This document shows positions 42,666 through 51,222 of a DNA stretch of 64,000 nt, in pieces. The translations under genes and the position numbers were made by a program. Source of the DNA: Microbacterium sp. C7(2022) (GTDB lineage Bacteria; Actinomycetota; Actinomycetes; Actinomycetales; Microbacteriaceae); the NCBI RefSeq assembly GCF_028823665.1, contig NZ_JAPEHV010000004.1, forward strand, positions 124,001-188,000. Direction: 5' to 3'. Below the pieces are notes generated by a model. That model was not told the origin of the DNA, ran no database searches, and was given only the letters and a program-made list of their open reading frames with translations. Every line of letters begins with the position of its first letter. The first letter of the stretch is position 1.

Positions 42666-43688
42666 GTGCGACTTGCCCCATTTGTCTCAGCCCTTTCGGT
42701 TGCAGCACTTCTGGGGACTCCACTCAGCGTCGCTGATCTGACGTCGCTCCCTTCTGACGCCTGCGCGAGCGCGACGGTCGCTGTTGCTGACGCCACCGCC
42801 GTCAACGGCTTGAACATCAACCAATGTGGACTCGGTGGTACGACGGTGACCGCGGGAGGGATAGAGGTTCTGATGCCCGCCGCTGGCCAAGCCGTCACAG
42901 TCGAAGAATTGGTTGAGGCCGGGTCGAGCGTTGTCACCGCATATCTCCATGTTGAGGTTTCCGACGACGGATTCGTGTCAGCGACCACGACACCTCCGCC
43001 GGTTGAGTCCACAATTCCGCTCGAGTACGGAGCTATCACCGCAACTTCTGCGAGGCCCCATTCGGTGCTGGTCGAAGCCGCGGCGTATTCCCGCTGCACT
43101 GACTACTCGCGATCGACATCTGCTTGGTATTCGCCATCGACCATCTACGTCAACAGCACCGAGCGTCGACCGTCAAACATAACGAAGACCGCGTTCGAGG
43201 GCGTGGTGACGGGCGGAATGGGCGTCTGGAAGAACGGCACCAATAATTGCGGCATCGCGCGGGCGCTCCATGTTCCGGGTGCAGTTGCGGTGGGAAGCTA
43301 TACGTACGACGCGAACTTCACATCCACCGGCGGTTGCGGGACCGCGGACAATCGAGACGTCGTCGACTTCGGGCCCATTGCAGACAGCGGCGTTCTGGCT
43401 CGAACGTGCACATGGTCCACCGCAGGCGGCGCCCCCTACGACAAGGACATCCGGATCGACACCAGCACGCGAAGCTGGGTCACCACGACGACGGGATGTT
43501 CCGGTACAAAGTACGATCTACGCTCAGTTGTAACGCACGAGCTTGGCCACATGCTCGCGCTCGGTCACGCGACCGAATTCGGCGGCAACGATCTCACCAT
43601 GAGCCCAAACTCGGCTCCGTGCAACAGTTCGGCGCGTACCCTAGGAGCTGGCGATGTTTCGTCGATCTACGTTCAGCCCGGCGGCTAG
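42666..43688 (+). CDS. Secreted matrixin-like zinc metalloprotease
   Basis: This 340-residue exported protein has signal VRLAPFVSALSVAALLGTP. The catalytic zinc motif HELGHMLALGH begins near residue 291, and a Met-turn follows in NDLTMSPNS. A matrixin/metzincin-type core with several Cys pairs precedes it. The GTG at 42666 has gaaggag 7 nt upstream. The C-terminus overlaps the next lipoprotein gene by 35 nt. It may digest proteins outside the cell. Confidence 0.87.
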   Translation: MRLAPFVSALSVAALLGTPLSVADLTSLPSDACASATVAVADATAVNGLNINQCGLGGTTVTAGGIEVLMPAAGQAVTVEELVEAGSSVVTAYLHVEVSDDGFVSATTTPPPVESTIPLEYGAITATSARPHSVLVEAAAYSRCTDYSRSTSAWYSPSTIYVNSTERRPSNITKTAFEGVVTGGMGVWKNGTNNCGIARALHVPGAVAVGSYTYDANFTSTGGCGTADNRDVVDFGPIADSGVLARTCTWSTAGGAPYDKDIRIDTSTRSWVTTTTGCSGTKYDLRSVVTHELGHMLALGHATEFGGNDLTMSPNSAPCNSSARTLGAGDVSSIYVQPGG

Positions 43689-44082
43689 TGCCTCAGTCGT
43701 ATTCGCCGCCGTCTTAGTCGTGACGGGGTGCACTTCGACTGCACCCGATCCGCCGGCTGGCACCGCAGAACATGCCTGCGAAGAGCCGCAGACATCCGTC
43801 ACTCCAGACGCAGCTGCGCCCGGCGAGGAGATCAATGTCGTCGGGGAAGGGTGGGAAGTCTGTGTGGACACCCTGCCCGCGACGGCACCAACGCCCGAGC
43901 CAGCCGTTATTCGCTGGGTCCAAGGAGACGTCGTCGCTGAGTTGGCATCTGTCGATCTCCGCGACGGCCGCTTTGACGAGTTCGTTACGATCCCTTCGGA
44001 CGCGGAGGTAGGCCCCGCAGTCATACGTGTGTTTGCCGAGGGCATCTTCCAGACCGAACTTCCGATCACGATCGAAAAGTGA
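43654..44082 (+). CDS. Lipoprotein with Ig-like fold, unknown function
   Basis: This 142-residue protein has lipobox VVTGCTST, Cys about residue 26. The mature region has two Cys residues (ACEEPQ, EVCVDT) and reads PGEEINVVGEGW and AEVGPAVIRVFAEG, similar to IPT/Ig-like domains. ATG 43654 has a aggag Shine-Dalgarno inside the protease 3' end, overlapping by 35 nt, so the two are coupled. It might anchor or inhibit the protease, by context only. Confidence 0.75.
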   Translation: MFRRSTFSPAASASVVFAAVLVVTGCTSTAPDPPAGTAEHACEEPQTSVTPDAAAPGEEINVVGEGWEVCVDTLPATAPTPEPAVIRWVQGDVVAELASVDLRDGRFDEFVTIPSDAEVGPAVIRVFAEGIFQTELPITIEK

Positions 44083-44145
44083 TCGGCGCCCAGCGGCGAC
44101 AGGTTTGACTGAGCGCGTCTCGGCCCGCGCGCGACACGCCATCAA

Positions 44146-44169
44146 CGCGCAGTGCCCGCAAGGGGATCC
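44146..44169 (+). repeat. Dispersed 24-nt motif, copy B
   Basis: cgcgcagtgcccgcaagggg followed by atcc, 21 of 24 identical to copy C (53930-53953). It lies between the lipoprotein gene and the 3' end of the convergent hypothetical gene, 64 nt from the former's stop. Confidence 0.7.
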
Positions 44170-44182
44170 GAGAGGCTGCCCG

Positions 44183-44578
44183 TCAACGAGGCCCGGACAA
44201 CGCAGCTTCCAGCACTGCGACTGCTTCTTCGTGGCCCCGCGCTATGAGTTGCTCGGCGTCGCGGATGCGCGCGGCGATATCGGGCGGCGTGGATGGAGAC
44301 TCGAGCGTCCAGTAGGCGCTATCCAGCAACCCCCTCACGTAGAGGCTCAGCGCGAAACCTCCGTCCACCGGGAGGATGTGTCTGAAGTTGTCGACCGCCG
44401 CGACCGCAGCATCCAGGACCCTCGCTGCTCCAGGATCGCCGCTGCGCGCCAAGGTAAGCCCACGATCGAGCTCATCCGCGAGATCGCTTCGCGTTGAGGG
44501 AAGTCGGCGGAGCGCCTCAGCGCGGACGATGATGTCGGCATTCGGCGACGATCGAACAGAATCGGCTGTTATCGGAAC
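44183..44578 (-). CDS. Hypothetical helical protein with unresolved start
   Basis: The frame encodes up to about 130 credible residues, ADIIVRAEALRRLPSTRSD through AVAVLEAALSGPR, rich in helices with LADELDRGLTLARSGDP and DSAYWTLESP. The 5' end is unclear. Just downstream of the neighbour's TAA I see no ATG or GTG in frame; the frame's first ATG is far upstream at 44764 in Arg/Gly-rich shadow sequence, with a TTG at 44677. A frameshift or a rare start is possible. The coordinate given marks where credible sequence begins. Confidence 0.45.
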   Translation of the reverse strand, partial: VPITADSVRSSPNADIIVRAEALRRLPSTRSDLADELDRGLTLARSGDPGAARVLDAAVAAVDNFRHILPVDGGFALSLYVRGLLDSAYWTLESPSTPPDIAARIRDAEQLIARGHEEAVAVLEAALSGPR

Positions 44579-45048
44579 TGCACAGTCTGCGCAGCGCGGA
44601 GGCTGCCTACCGTGGAATCGTCGAGATCCACCCGAATCACCTCGACCCCAAGGTCGATTAGTGCCTGGGTCAGCCAAGCCGTCGGCCGCTGAAGGTAGGA
44701 CTCGACCTCGCGGTCCGCGACCGCGAGGATCAGCCTCTTCGCTCCCACCTGTCGACCGATCCAAGTCAACTTCAACGCATCGGTCGCGAGCTTCTTCGGC
44801 TGACCGCCCCGAAGCGCTCCTTGATGAGCGTATGCCTCGACCAGGATGGTGAGATCCGCGGTGGAGCCGTCAAGCTCGACGCGGCCGCCGTTGCCCGTCG
44901 CGACCGACGTCTTGGCGAGCGGCTCACCCAACTGCGCGCTGAGTGCGGCGATGATTGCGACCTCAGCCTGTCGCTGAGCTCGAGAGTCCGAGGGATGCCC
45001 TTCGCCAGTCACAACGATGAGCCTCCCACGATCACAGTCCTTCCGCAC
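44569..45048 (-). CDS. Hypothetical protein, possible PD-(D/E)XK-like fold
   Basis: This 159-residue protein has RQAEVAIIAALSAQL, an LTILVEAYAHQGALRGGQPKK segment with acidic residues followed by Lys, and RLILAVADREVESYL. Helix-strand-strand order with D/E...K residues resembles nuclease-fold proteins, but identity is not established. The end overlaps the start region of the gene downstream on the same strand. The start is uncertain (ATG 45048 assumed). Confidence 0.6.
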   Translation of the reverse strand: MRKDCDRGRLIVVTGEGHPSDSRAQRQAEVAIIAALSAQLGEPLAKTSVATGNGGRVELDGSTADLTILVEAYAHQGALRGGQPKKLATDALKLTWIGRQVGAKRLILAVADREVESYLQRPTAWLTQALIDLGVEVIRVDLDDSTVGSLRAAQTVQFR

Positions 45049-45114
45049 CCGGGGGTCCCTCTATCGTGCGATGCCCGCGGAGGGATCAGCAGGGATGCCG
45101 ACGCGGTCGCGTGT

Positions 45115-45588
45115 TCACCTTGCCGCGATCGGGAGTGCTCGGTTCTCGACGACTTGCCGCATGACGAGAGTGGTGGTCAGTTTCTGCACGCCGGGAAGGG
45201 TGCTGAGTTGCTCGTCGTATAGGTGTTGGAAGTCGGGCAGGTCGCGGGCGACGACGCGGAGCAGGTAGTCGGGTTCGCCGAACAGCCGCTGCGCGTCGAC
45301 GATGTGCGGGACCGCGTCGACCGCGTCTTCGAACTGGCTGATGATGGCCCGGGTGGCGCCTTGCATGGTGACGAACACCAGGGTCTGGAATCCGAGCCCG
45401 ACCGCGTCGGGGTCGAGCACGGCACGGTACTCGGCGATGACGCCGCGCGCTTCGAGGTCGCGCAGGCGACGGTGGCAGGGAGACACGGTGAGCTGCACGC
45501 GTTCGGCAAGCTCGGTGATCGTCAACCGACCGTTCGCCTGCAACTCCGCAAGAATCTTCCGATCAATCGCATCCACAGCAAGAATCAT
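45115..45588 (-). CDS. Lrp/AsnC family regulator
   Basis: The protein of about 157 residues has an N-terminal HTH: ILAVDAIDRKILAELQANG then LTVSPCHRRLRDLEARG. A C-terminal RAM ligand domain follows (FGEPDYLLRVVARDLPDFQHLYDEQL, cited as GEPDYLLRVVARDLPDF). Lrp proteins sense amino acids. It is divergent from a LysE-type exporter, the classic regulator/exporter arrangement. ATG 45588 is the usual start; the frame extends upstream to 45630. Confidence 0.92.
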   Translation of the reverse strand: MILAVDAIDRKILAELQANGRLTITELAERVQLTVSPCHRRLRDLEARGVIAEYRAVLDPDAVGLGFQTLVFVTMQGATRAIISQFEDAVDAVPHIVDAQRLFGEPDYLLRVVARDLPDFQHLYDEQLSTLPGVQKLTTTLVMRQVVENRALPIAAR

Positions 45589-45687
45589 TGCGCATAACGC
45601 TGGCCCTCGCCTGGAAGTTGCAACCATCACCCGCGGAAACGCTCCTAATCTCGTCCCTGCAACACTTCAGGCGGGCGAGGGAGGGTC

Positions 45688-46305
45688 GTGGTGCAGACAG
45701 GGGCGGTGCTGGCATTCTGGGGCGTGTCGATGCTGTTCGTGATCACGCCCGGCGCGGACTGGGCGTACGCGATCACCGCGGGCCTGGCCCGCCGCACCAC
45801 CCCCGCGGTGCTCGGACTGCTGACCGGGCACCTGCTCGCGACCGTCATCGTCGCCGCCGGGATCGGCGCGCTCGTCGCCACCACCCCGACCGCGCTGACC
45901 GTCCTCACCATCGCCGGGTCGGTGTATCTCGTGTGGCTGGGTATCGGGACCCTGCGCCACCCGGCCGCCATTCACGCCGGGCCGGACGTGGCGGCGGTGC
46001 CGGCGTGGCGGTGGGGCGTGAATGGGTTCGGGGTCAGCGGACTGAACCCGAAACTGCTGCTGCTGTTCCTTGCCGTGCTGCCTCAGTTCCTCACCCCATC
46101 CACCGGGCTCCCGGCCGGGGTCCAGATCACGATCCTCGGACTCGTGCACGTTGCCAGCTGCGCCGTCGTCTACTTCCTCGTCGCGCACACGGCCCACCTC
46201 GTGCTCGGCACCAGGCCGACGGCCGCCCGCATCGTCAGCCGCGTCTCCGGCGCCCTGATGATCAGCATCGGCCTCATCCTGCTCGCCGAACGACTCCTAC
46301 ACTGA
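45688..46305 (+). CDS. LysE/RhtB family amino-acid exporter
   Basis: This 205-residue protein has six hydrophobic helices and the family opening GVSMLFVITPGADWAYAITAGL. GVNGFGVSGLNPKLLLLFLAVLPQF carries the N-P-K motif (cited as GVSGLNPKLLLLFLAVLPQF). It exports amino acids such as lysine, homoserine or threonine. The GTG at 45688 has gcgaggga as Shine-Dalgarno. It is divergent from lrp, which probably activates it. A MerB-like gene follows 28 nt later. Confidence 0.92.
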   Translation: MVQTGAVLAFWGVSMLFVITPGADWAYAITAGLARRTTPAVLGLLTGHLLATVIVAAGIGALVATTPTALTVLTIAGSVYLVWLGIGTLRHPAAIHAGPDVAAVPAWRWGVNGFGVSGLNPKLLLLFLAVLPQFLTPSTGLPAGVQITILGLVHVASCAVVYFLVAHTAHLVLGTRPTAARIVSRVSGALMISIGLILLAERLLH

Positions 46306-46333
46306 CCCGACAGAAACCAACCGAAGGATCTCG

Positions 46334-47014
46334 ATGCACACGCCCGAAGCTCGCCGCGTCCGCGACCTCGTCTACGCCACCCTCGCAGGTGAGGGTCGCG
46401 CCCCCTCGATCAACGAACTCGCCAGACTCACGGGGACGCCCGCCGACGAGATCGCCCAGACGCTGCGGGAGCTTGCCGACGCGCACGCGCTCGTCCTCTC
46501 CCAAGACGGCGACGCGGTCCGGATGGCGCATCCGTTCACCGCCGCCCCGATGGCGTTCGTCCTCACCCCGACCGACGGACACGACGACCGTCGCTGGTGG
46601 GGCGGGTGCGCATGGGACTCGTTCGGCATCAGTGCCGCCCTCAACCTCGACGTCCAGATCGCCACCGCCTGCCCGCACTGCGGCGCCCACATCAGCTTCG
46701 ACAGCGGGCCGAGCACTCCACCACCGGCCGACCTCGCCGTCCGGTTCCCGCGCCCGGCGGCGCAGTGGTGGGACGACGTCGTCGCGACCTGCACCATGAT
46801 CCGCATGTTCTGCACCCGCGACCACGCCGAACAATGGACGACTGAGCACCCCCCGGGCGCCGGGTACATCGCTGACGCGGTCACGGTGTGGCGCCTCGCC
46901 GGCCCCTGGTACGGCGACCGCGTCCACCCCGACTTCCAACCCCACACCCGCGACCACAACCAGCAACTGCTCGACAGCGTCGGCCTCACCGGACCGTTCT
47001 GGCAACTCCCGTAA
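46334..47014 (+). CDS. Alkylmercury lyase (MerB) family protein
   Basis: This 226-residue protein has an N-terminal winged-helix-like part (residues 1-65) and a C-terminal MerB-like domain. Cys92-x-x-Asp95 (WGGCAWDSFG) and Cys160 (IRMFCTRDHAEQW) correspond by spacing to MerB Cys96, Asp99 and Cys159. A CPHCGAH pair lies between. MerB cleaves carbon-mercury bonds. No merA, merR or merT is nearby, so a role in organomercury resistance is uncertain; it may be a diverged protein associated with the exporter. Confidence 0.75.
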   Translation: MHTPEARRVRDLVYATLAGEGRAPSINELARLTGTPADEIAQTLRELADAHALVLSQDGDAVRMAHPFTAAPMAFVLTPTDGHDDRRWWGGCAWDSFGISAALNLDVQIATACPHCGAHISFDSGPSTPPPADLAVRFPRPAAQWWDDVVATCTMIRMFCTRDHAEQWTTEHPPGAGYIADAVTVWRLAGPWYGDRVHPDFQPHTRDHNQQLLDSVGLTGPFWQLP

Positions 47015-47069
47015 CAACGCGCTCCGCCCGCGAGGACCCACGACCCAGCATTGCTCGTAAGAGGATCGA

Positions 47070-47330
47070 CTAGGGCCGGCTCGACCGAAGTCGTCGGACC
47101 TTGAGCGCCGTGATCGTGCAGACGATGACCGTCAGTGGGAGCCAGGGCCACAGCGATGTGTCCATCCCGATAATCGAGCGCTCAAATGTTCCACATGTCG
47201 ACGATCCGCTGACAGGAGCGCCGGCGCACCATCCGCCTGTGACCACCGGCGCGAAGAAGACTGCCACGACGAGGACGCCTGCGATCCCGAGCCACAGCAC
47301 AGGGGCAACGCGTGAACCGCTTCTGCTCAT
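47070..47330 (-). CDS. Small two-TM membrane protein of unknown function
   Basis: The protein of about 86 residues starts MSRSGSRVAPVLWLGIAGVL. It has two TM helices (LWLGIAGVLVVAVFFAPVV; LWPWLPLTVIVCTITAL) and two Cys in the extracellular loop (GGWCAGAPVSGSSTCG). The C-terminus is basic (KVRRLRSSRP). No family is known. Confidence 0.7.
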   Translation of the reverse strand: MSRSGSRVAPVLWLGIAGVLVVAVFFAPVVTGGWCAGAPVSGSSTCGTFERSIIGMDTSLWPWLPLTVIVCTITALKVRRLRSSRP

Positions 47331-47342
47331 GGCCCCGATCAA

Positions 47343-47719
47343 ATCAGATGACTACTCACTCGTGGAAGACGAGACATCACACCCCAGCCGAAGCGCCGCC
47401 CGCCGCCGTCCCCTCATCGCGCATTGCCCGTTTACGGATCGCCCTTCACACCGCAGGCGACACGAAGAACCCGTTCGGACTCACGGGATTTGGTTGCCGC
47501 CCACTCAACTGTCGTGCTTTGCGAGACATCCCCTGCGCCTCACGGCTGGGAGGCCAACGTCGCTCCTGAGGCGCTCCGGACGGCACTGGGTTCGTGTCTG
47601 TCCCGAGGGTTGAGTGCTTGATCGAACCCGCGGTAGGCCCCGTCATTGTTCTGCGGCAAACTCCAGGTTTGTTGAGCATCTCGGCGAGGGCGCGACGATG
47701 CGATAAGGGTTGTCCTGGA
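47343..47719. other. Intergenic region with motif copy E, no convincing gene
   Basis: This stretch of about 380 bp lies before csoR. The short frames on both strands are Arg/Ser/Pro-rich and show no start signals. The motif copy at 47418 is the only recognised feature. Confidence 0.55.
47418..47443 (+). repeat. Dispersed 24-nt motif, copy E
   Basis: cgcgcattgcccgtttacgg followed by atcgcc resembles copy D (55811) at about 19 of 24 aligned positions. It lies in the gap before the copper genes. Confidence 0.5.
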
Positions 47720-47739
47720 TACCATAGGGGGGTATGGTA
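47720..47739. promoter_or_regulatory. CsoR-type operator
   Basis: The sequence taccatagggggg then tatggta has 7-bp arms (taccata / tatggta) around a G6 tract, the A/T-flanked G-tract form bound by CsoR-family tetramers. The -10-like TATGGT (47733-47738) lies inside it, 7 nt before the csoR ATG. The apo-repressor would block transcription until Cu(I) binds. Confidence 0.85.
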
Positions 47740-47745
47740 CTTGCC

Positions 47746-48027
47746 ATGAACGGCTACACGGCGAGCAAGGATGACCTGCTGAAGCGGCTGCGACGCGTGG
47801 AGGGTCAGGTTCGTGGGATCGCGCGGATGGTGGAGGAGGACAAGTACTGCATCGACGTCCTCACGCAGGTCTCCGCGGCGACGAAGGCACTCGAGTCTGT
47901 CGCGCTGTCACTGCTGGGTGACCATCTCTCACACTGCGTTGCCGAAGCAAGCGCCGAGGGTGGTGCCGTCGCGGAACAGAAGATCCGCGAAGCCAACGAT
48001 GCAATCGCCCGTCTGGTCCGTTCCTAG
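47746..48027 (+). CDS. csoR: Copper-sensing repressor CsoR
   Basis: This 93-residue all-helical protein begins MNGYTASKDDLLKRLRRVEGQ, cited as SKDDLLKRLRRVEGQ. The Cu(I) ligands Cys35 (KYCIDVL), His60 (GDHLSHC) and Cys64 follow the CsoR C-H-C set (Cys36, His61, Cys65 in M. tuberculosis). It acts as a tetramer that releases its operator on Cu(I) binding. ATG 47746 is preferred over GTG/ATG at 47734. It leads the copper operon. Confidence 0.94.
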   Translation: MNGYTASKDDLLKRLRRVEGQVRGIARMVEEDKYCIDVLTQVSAATKALESVALSLLGDHLSHCVAEASAEGGAVAEQKIREANDAIARLVRS

Positions 48028-48059
48028 CCCGCCTGCCCACGCACTATGAGGAGACGATG

Positions 48060-48389
48060 ATGAACACTGAGAACCGCAACGACCTGGGCTTGAGGGACGC
48101 TGGCGCCGGCTGTGCGTGCTGCGCGATCGCATCGACGCCCGAGACCGTGGGTGAGGTCACGGCGGCGGTGACGTCCGAGGTGCTGGTGACGGGGATGACC
48201 TGCTCGCACTGCGTGTCGAGCGTCACCGAGGAGTTATCCGCGATCGACGGGGTAGAGGGTGTGTCGGTTGACTTGAACGCGGGCGGTGCGTCGCGGGTGA
48301 CTATCCGCAGCTCGACGCCGATCCCTGCTACCGCTGTGGAGGCGGCGGTGGCGGAGGCTGGTTACGCCTTGGCCAGCAGCTCGTCATGA
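48060..48389 (+). CDS. CopZ-like heavy-metal-associated domain protein
   Basis: The protein of about 109 residues has a C-terminal HMA domain with metal motif VTGMTCSHCVSSVTEEL and GVEGVSVDLNAGG. The N-terminal stretch has an extra CACC cluster (GAGCACCAIAS), which could bind copper and is not in a standard CopZ. It would shuttle Cu(I) to the downstream ATPase. A gaggag Shine-Dalgarno lies 6 nt before this ATG; an ATG at 48057 is adjacent. Confidence 0.9.
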   Translation: MNTENRNDLGLRDAGAGCACCAIASTPETVGEVTAAVTSEVLVTGMTCSHCVSSVTEELSAIDGVEGVSVDLNAGGASRVTIRSSTPIPATAVEAAVAEAGYALASSSS

Positions 48390-48465
48390 GCACCTTCGAT
48401 GACGAGCTCGACCTCACCGGGATGACCCGCATCCGTCGAATGCGAACAGTGGAAGGACGCTCGTC

Positions 48466-50652
48466 ATGAGCCAGCACGACCACGACGCACATCACCGCTC
48501 CACGCCGACCAGCGCAGGCGATGACGACGCCGCTCAGGGCGCCCGAGCGACGGTCGCAGAGTCCGAGACCGCTGGCGACCACCACGCACACCGCACATCC
48601 GCGCAGCACAGCACCGATGAGAGACACGGCGGCGTCCACGAGGGGATGCAGCACGGTGGCCATGGTGGGCACGCCGGGCATGGTGCGGACCATGTCGCAC
48701 GCTTCCGTCGATTGTTTTGGATCAATCTGATTCTCGCCGTCCCGGTGGTGGCGTTCTCGGGCATGTTCTCGATGCTGCTCGGGTACCCGCTGCCCGACGG
48801 GGCATGGGTGGGCTGGATTTCACCGGTTCTCGGCACTGTCATGTACGTGTGGGGTGGTGCCCCGTTCCTGACCGGCGCGGTCAGCGAACTGCGTGCCCGT
48901 AAGCCCGGCATGATGCTGCTGATCGGGTTGGCGATCACCGTCGCGTTCGTGGCGTCTTGGGGCGCGAGCCTCGGGTTGCTGGATCACGAGCTGGACTTCT
49001 GGTGGGAGCTGGCGCTGCTGATCGTCATCATGCTCCTGGGGCACTGGATCGAGATGCGCTCGCTCGCGCAGACCACCTCCGCCCTGGATTCTCTTGCCGC
49101 TCTCCTCCCGGACGAGGCGGAGAAGGTGGACGGGGACACCACCGTCACGGTTGCGCCCGCGGATCTGCAGGTCGGCGACGTCGTTGTGGTGCGCCCGGGT
49201 GGACGAGTTCCGGCTGACGGTCGGGTGGTGCAGGGTTCGGCGAGCATGGACGAGTCGATGATCACCGGCGAGTCCAAGCCTGTCCGCCGAAGCGGCGGGA
49301 ATGCGGTCGTGGCCGGCACCGTTGCCACCGACTCCGGCATCCGTGTCGAGATCAGCGCGGTCGGGGAGGACACCGCCCTCGCCGGCATCCAACGCCTGGT
49401 CACCGAGGCGCAGAACTCTTCGTCGAAGGCGCAGCGCCTCGCCGATCGTGCGGCCGGGTGGCTGTTCTGGTTCGCGCTGACCGCCGCAGCGATCACCGCC
49501 GTGGTGTGGACCCTGGTTGGGCTTCCTGATGACGCGGTGATCCGCACCATCACCGTGCTGGTGATCGCCTGCCCCCACGCTCTCGGCCTGGCAATCCCGC
49601 TGGTGGTGTCCATCGCCACCGAGCGGGCCGCCCGCGGCGGGGTGCTGATCAAGGACCGTCTGGCCTTGGAGAGCATGCGCACCGTGAACACGGTGCTGTT
49701 CGACAAGACCGGCACCCTCACCAAGGGCGCGCCCGCCGTCACCGCTATCGAATCGGTAGACGGGATCGACGCCGACCGGCTGATGGCCCTCGCGGCCGCC
49801 GCGGAGGCCGATTCCGAGCACCCGTTGGCTCGAGCCATCGTCGCCGCTGCGGGGGAGAAGAGCCTGTCCGTGCCGGGTTCGACGGATTTCGAGTCGTCAC
49901 CCGCGGTTGGGGTGCGCGCGACGGTCGACGGCCAGGTGGTGCAGGTCGGTGGCCCGTACTTGCTCGAGCAGACCGACACGCAGGAGCTGCCCATCGCTGA
50001 CACCTGGCGTGAGGAGGGGGCGATCATCCTGCATGTCCTCATCGACGGGAAGGTCGCCGGTGCGCTGCGGCTGGCCGATGAGATCCGCCCCGAGTCCCGG
50101 CAGGCTATCGACGCCCTGCACGCCGGTGACGTGCAGGTCGTGATGATCACCGGTGACGCCGATGCTGTCGCCGCATCGGTGGCTGCTGAACTGGGCATCG
50201 ACCGGTTCTTCGCCGGTGTGAGGCCGGAGGATAAGGCGTCCAAGGTGAAGCAGCTGCAGGACGAGGGACGCAAGGTCGCGATGGTCGGCGATGGTGTGAA
50301 CGACGCGCCCGCTCTCGCGCAGGCCGATGTCGGTATCGCCATCGGCGCCGGCACGGATGTCGCGATCGCCTCGGCGGGGGTGATCCTGGCCAGCGACGAC
50401 CCCCGCTCGGTGCTGTCTGTGATCGAGTTGTCCCGCGCGAGCTACCGGAAGATGAAGCAGAACCTGTGGTGGGCTGCCGGGTACAACCTCATCTCGGTGC
50501 CCCTGGCCGCCGGCGTCCTCGCCCCGATCGGTTTCGTGCTGCCGATGTCGGTGGGCGCGATCCTCATGTCCCTGTCCACGATCGTCGTTGCCCTCAACGC
50601 CCAGCTGCTGCGCCGGCTGGATCTCAGCCCCGACGCGGTCATCCGACGCTGA
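48466..50652 (+). CDS. copB: Copper-translocating P-type ATPase, CopB-like (CPH type)
   Basis: This 728-residue P1B ATPase has a His-rich N-terminus (DHDAHHRS, GGVHEGMQHGGHGGHAGHG) in place of HMA domains. TGES lies near residue 265. The membrane motif is ACPHALG with Cys369-Pro-His, the CPH form typical of P1B-3/CopB-type pumps. The phosphorylated Asp413 is in FDKTGTLTKG, and GDGVNDAPAL is the hinge. It exports copper. It follows CsoR and CopZ-like genes and precedes DUF6153 and DUF305 genes. The C-terminus ends in DLSPDAVIRR. Confidence 0.94.
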   Translation: MSQHDHDAHHRSTPTSAGDDDAAQGARATVAESETAGDHHAHRTSAQHSTDERHGGVHEGMQHGGHGGHAGHGADHVARFRRLFWINLILAVPVVAFSGMFSMLLGYPLPDGAWVGWISPVLGTVMYVWGGAPFLTGAVSELRARKPGMMLLIGLAITVAFVASWGASLGLLDHELDFWWELALLIVIMLLGHWIEMRSLAQTTSALDSLAALLPDEAEKVDGDTTVTVAPADLQVGDVVVVRPGGRVPADGRVVQGSASMDESMITGESKPVRRSGGNAVVAGTVATDSGIRVEISAVGEDTALAGIQRLVTEAQNSSSKAQRLADRAAGWLFWFALTAAAITAVVWTLVGLPDDAVIRTITVLVIACPHALGLAIPLVVSIATERAARGGVLIKDRLALESMRTVNTVLFDKTGTLTKGAPAVTAIESVDGIDADRLMALAAAAEADSEHPLARAIVAAAGEKSLSVPGSTDFESSPAVGVRATVDGQVVQVGGPYLLEQTDTQELPIADTWREEGAIILHVLIDGKVAGALRLADEIRPESRQAIDALHAGDVQVVMITGDADAVAASVAAELGIDRFFAGVRPEDKASKVKQLQDEGRKVAMVGDGVNDAPALAQADVGIAIGAGTDVAIASAGVILASDDPRSVLSVIELSRASYRKMKQNLWWAAGYNLISVPLAAGVLAPIGFVLPMSVGAILMSLSTIVVALNAQLLRRLDLSPDAVIRR

Positions 50653-50687
50653 CGGGTGTGACGTACCGTGGAAGGGAGGGAGGTGAC

Positions 50688-51125
50688 ATGTCGCTGATCG
50701 CACTGACGGACCGGCTTCGCACCGGCCGGTCTGTGGCCCGCACGCTGCTGCTGCTCATCGCGGTCACCGGCGCGGTCATCGTGGGCCTGCTGGCCATGCA
50801 CTCCCTCAACGCCCACACCGCGACAGAAGCGGGACACTCGACCACAGTCACCTCCGCCGCCCCAACCGATGCCACCGACCACCACACGGGGCATACGGCA
50901 ACCGACGAGCCGTGCGCGGAGTGCGGCAGCGGACACTCCGACATGCTCGCGATGGCGTGCGTGCTGGCACTTCTGGCGACCGTGCTGTTGCTGATGCGGC
51001 CCGGCGCGGTCACGCGATGGTTGTCGATCCTCCCGCGACCGAAACCCTCGGTCCTGACGGCACTGTTCACCAGGCCGGCGCTGCGTCCACCTTCACTCAC
51101 CGTTCTCTGCCTCAGCCGTACGTGA
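50688..51125 (+). CDS. DUF6153-type exported/membrane protein
   Basis: This 145-residue protein has two TM helices (LLLIAVTGAVIVGLLAMH; MLAMACVLALLATVLLLM) flanking an extracytoplasmic loop rich in His and Thr with CAECGSGHS. That pattern matches the DUF6153 group linked to copper resistance in Microbacteriaceae. An ggaggtgac Shine-Dalgarno precedes ATG 50688. It probably binds or moves copper outside the membrane. Confidence 0.82.
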   Translation: MSLIALTDRLRTGRSVARTLLLLIAVTGAVIVGLLAMHSLNAHTATEAGHSTTVTSAAPTDATDHHTGHTATDEPCAECGSGHSDMLAMACVLALLATVLLLMRPGAVTRWLSILPRPKPSVLTALFTRPALRPPSLTVLCLSRT

Positions 51126-51222
51126 TGCGCCCGAGCCGACCCCTCGTGTCCGGCTCCCGCACCCGCACGCCCGTCACCCTGACCGGCGCTGCTTTCACGT
51201 ACCCCTATATTGGAGAACCCTG

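Noticed and set aside
47446..47679. Minus-strand 77-residue frame before csoR
   Set aside because: No start signal or family, and composition like other non-coding frames. The region may be a remnant but I cannot support a gene.
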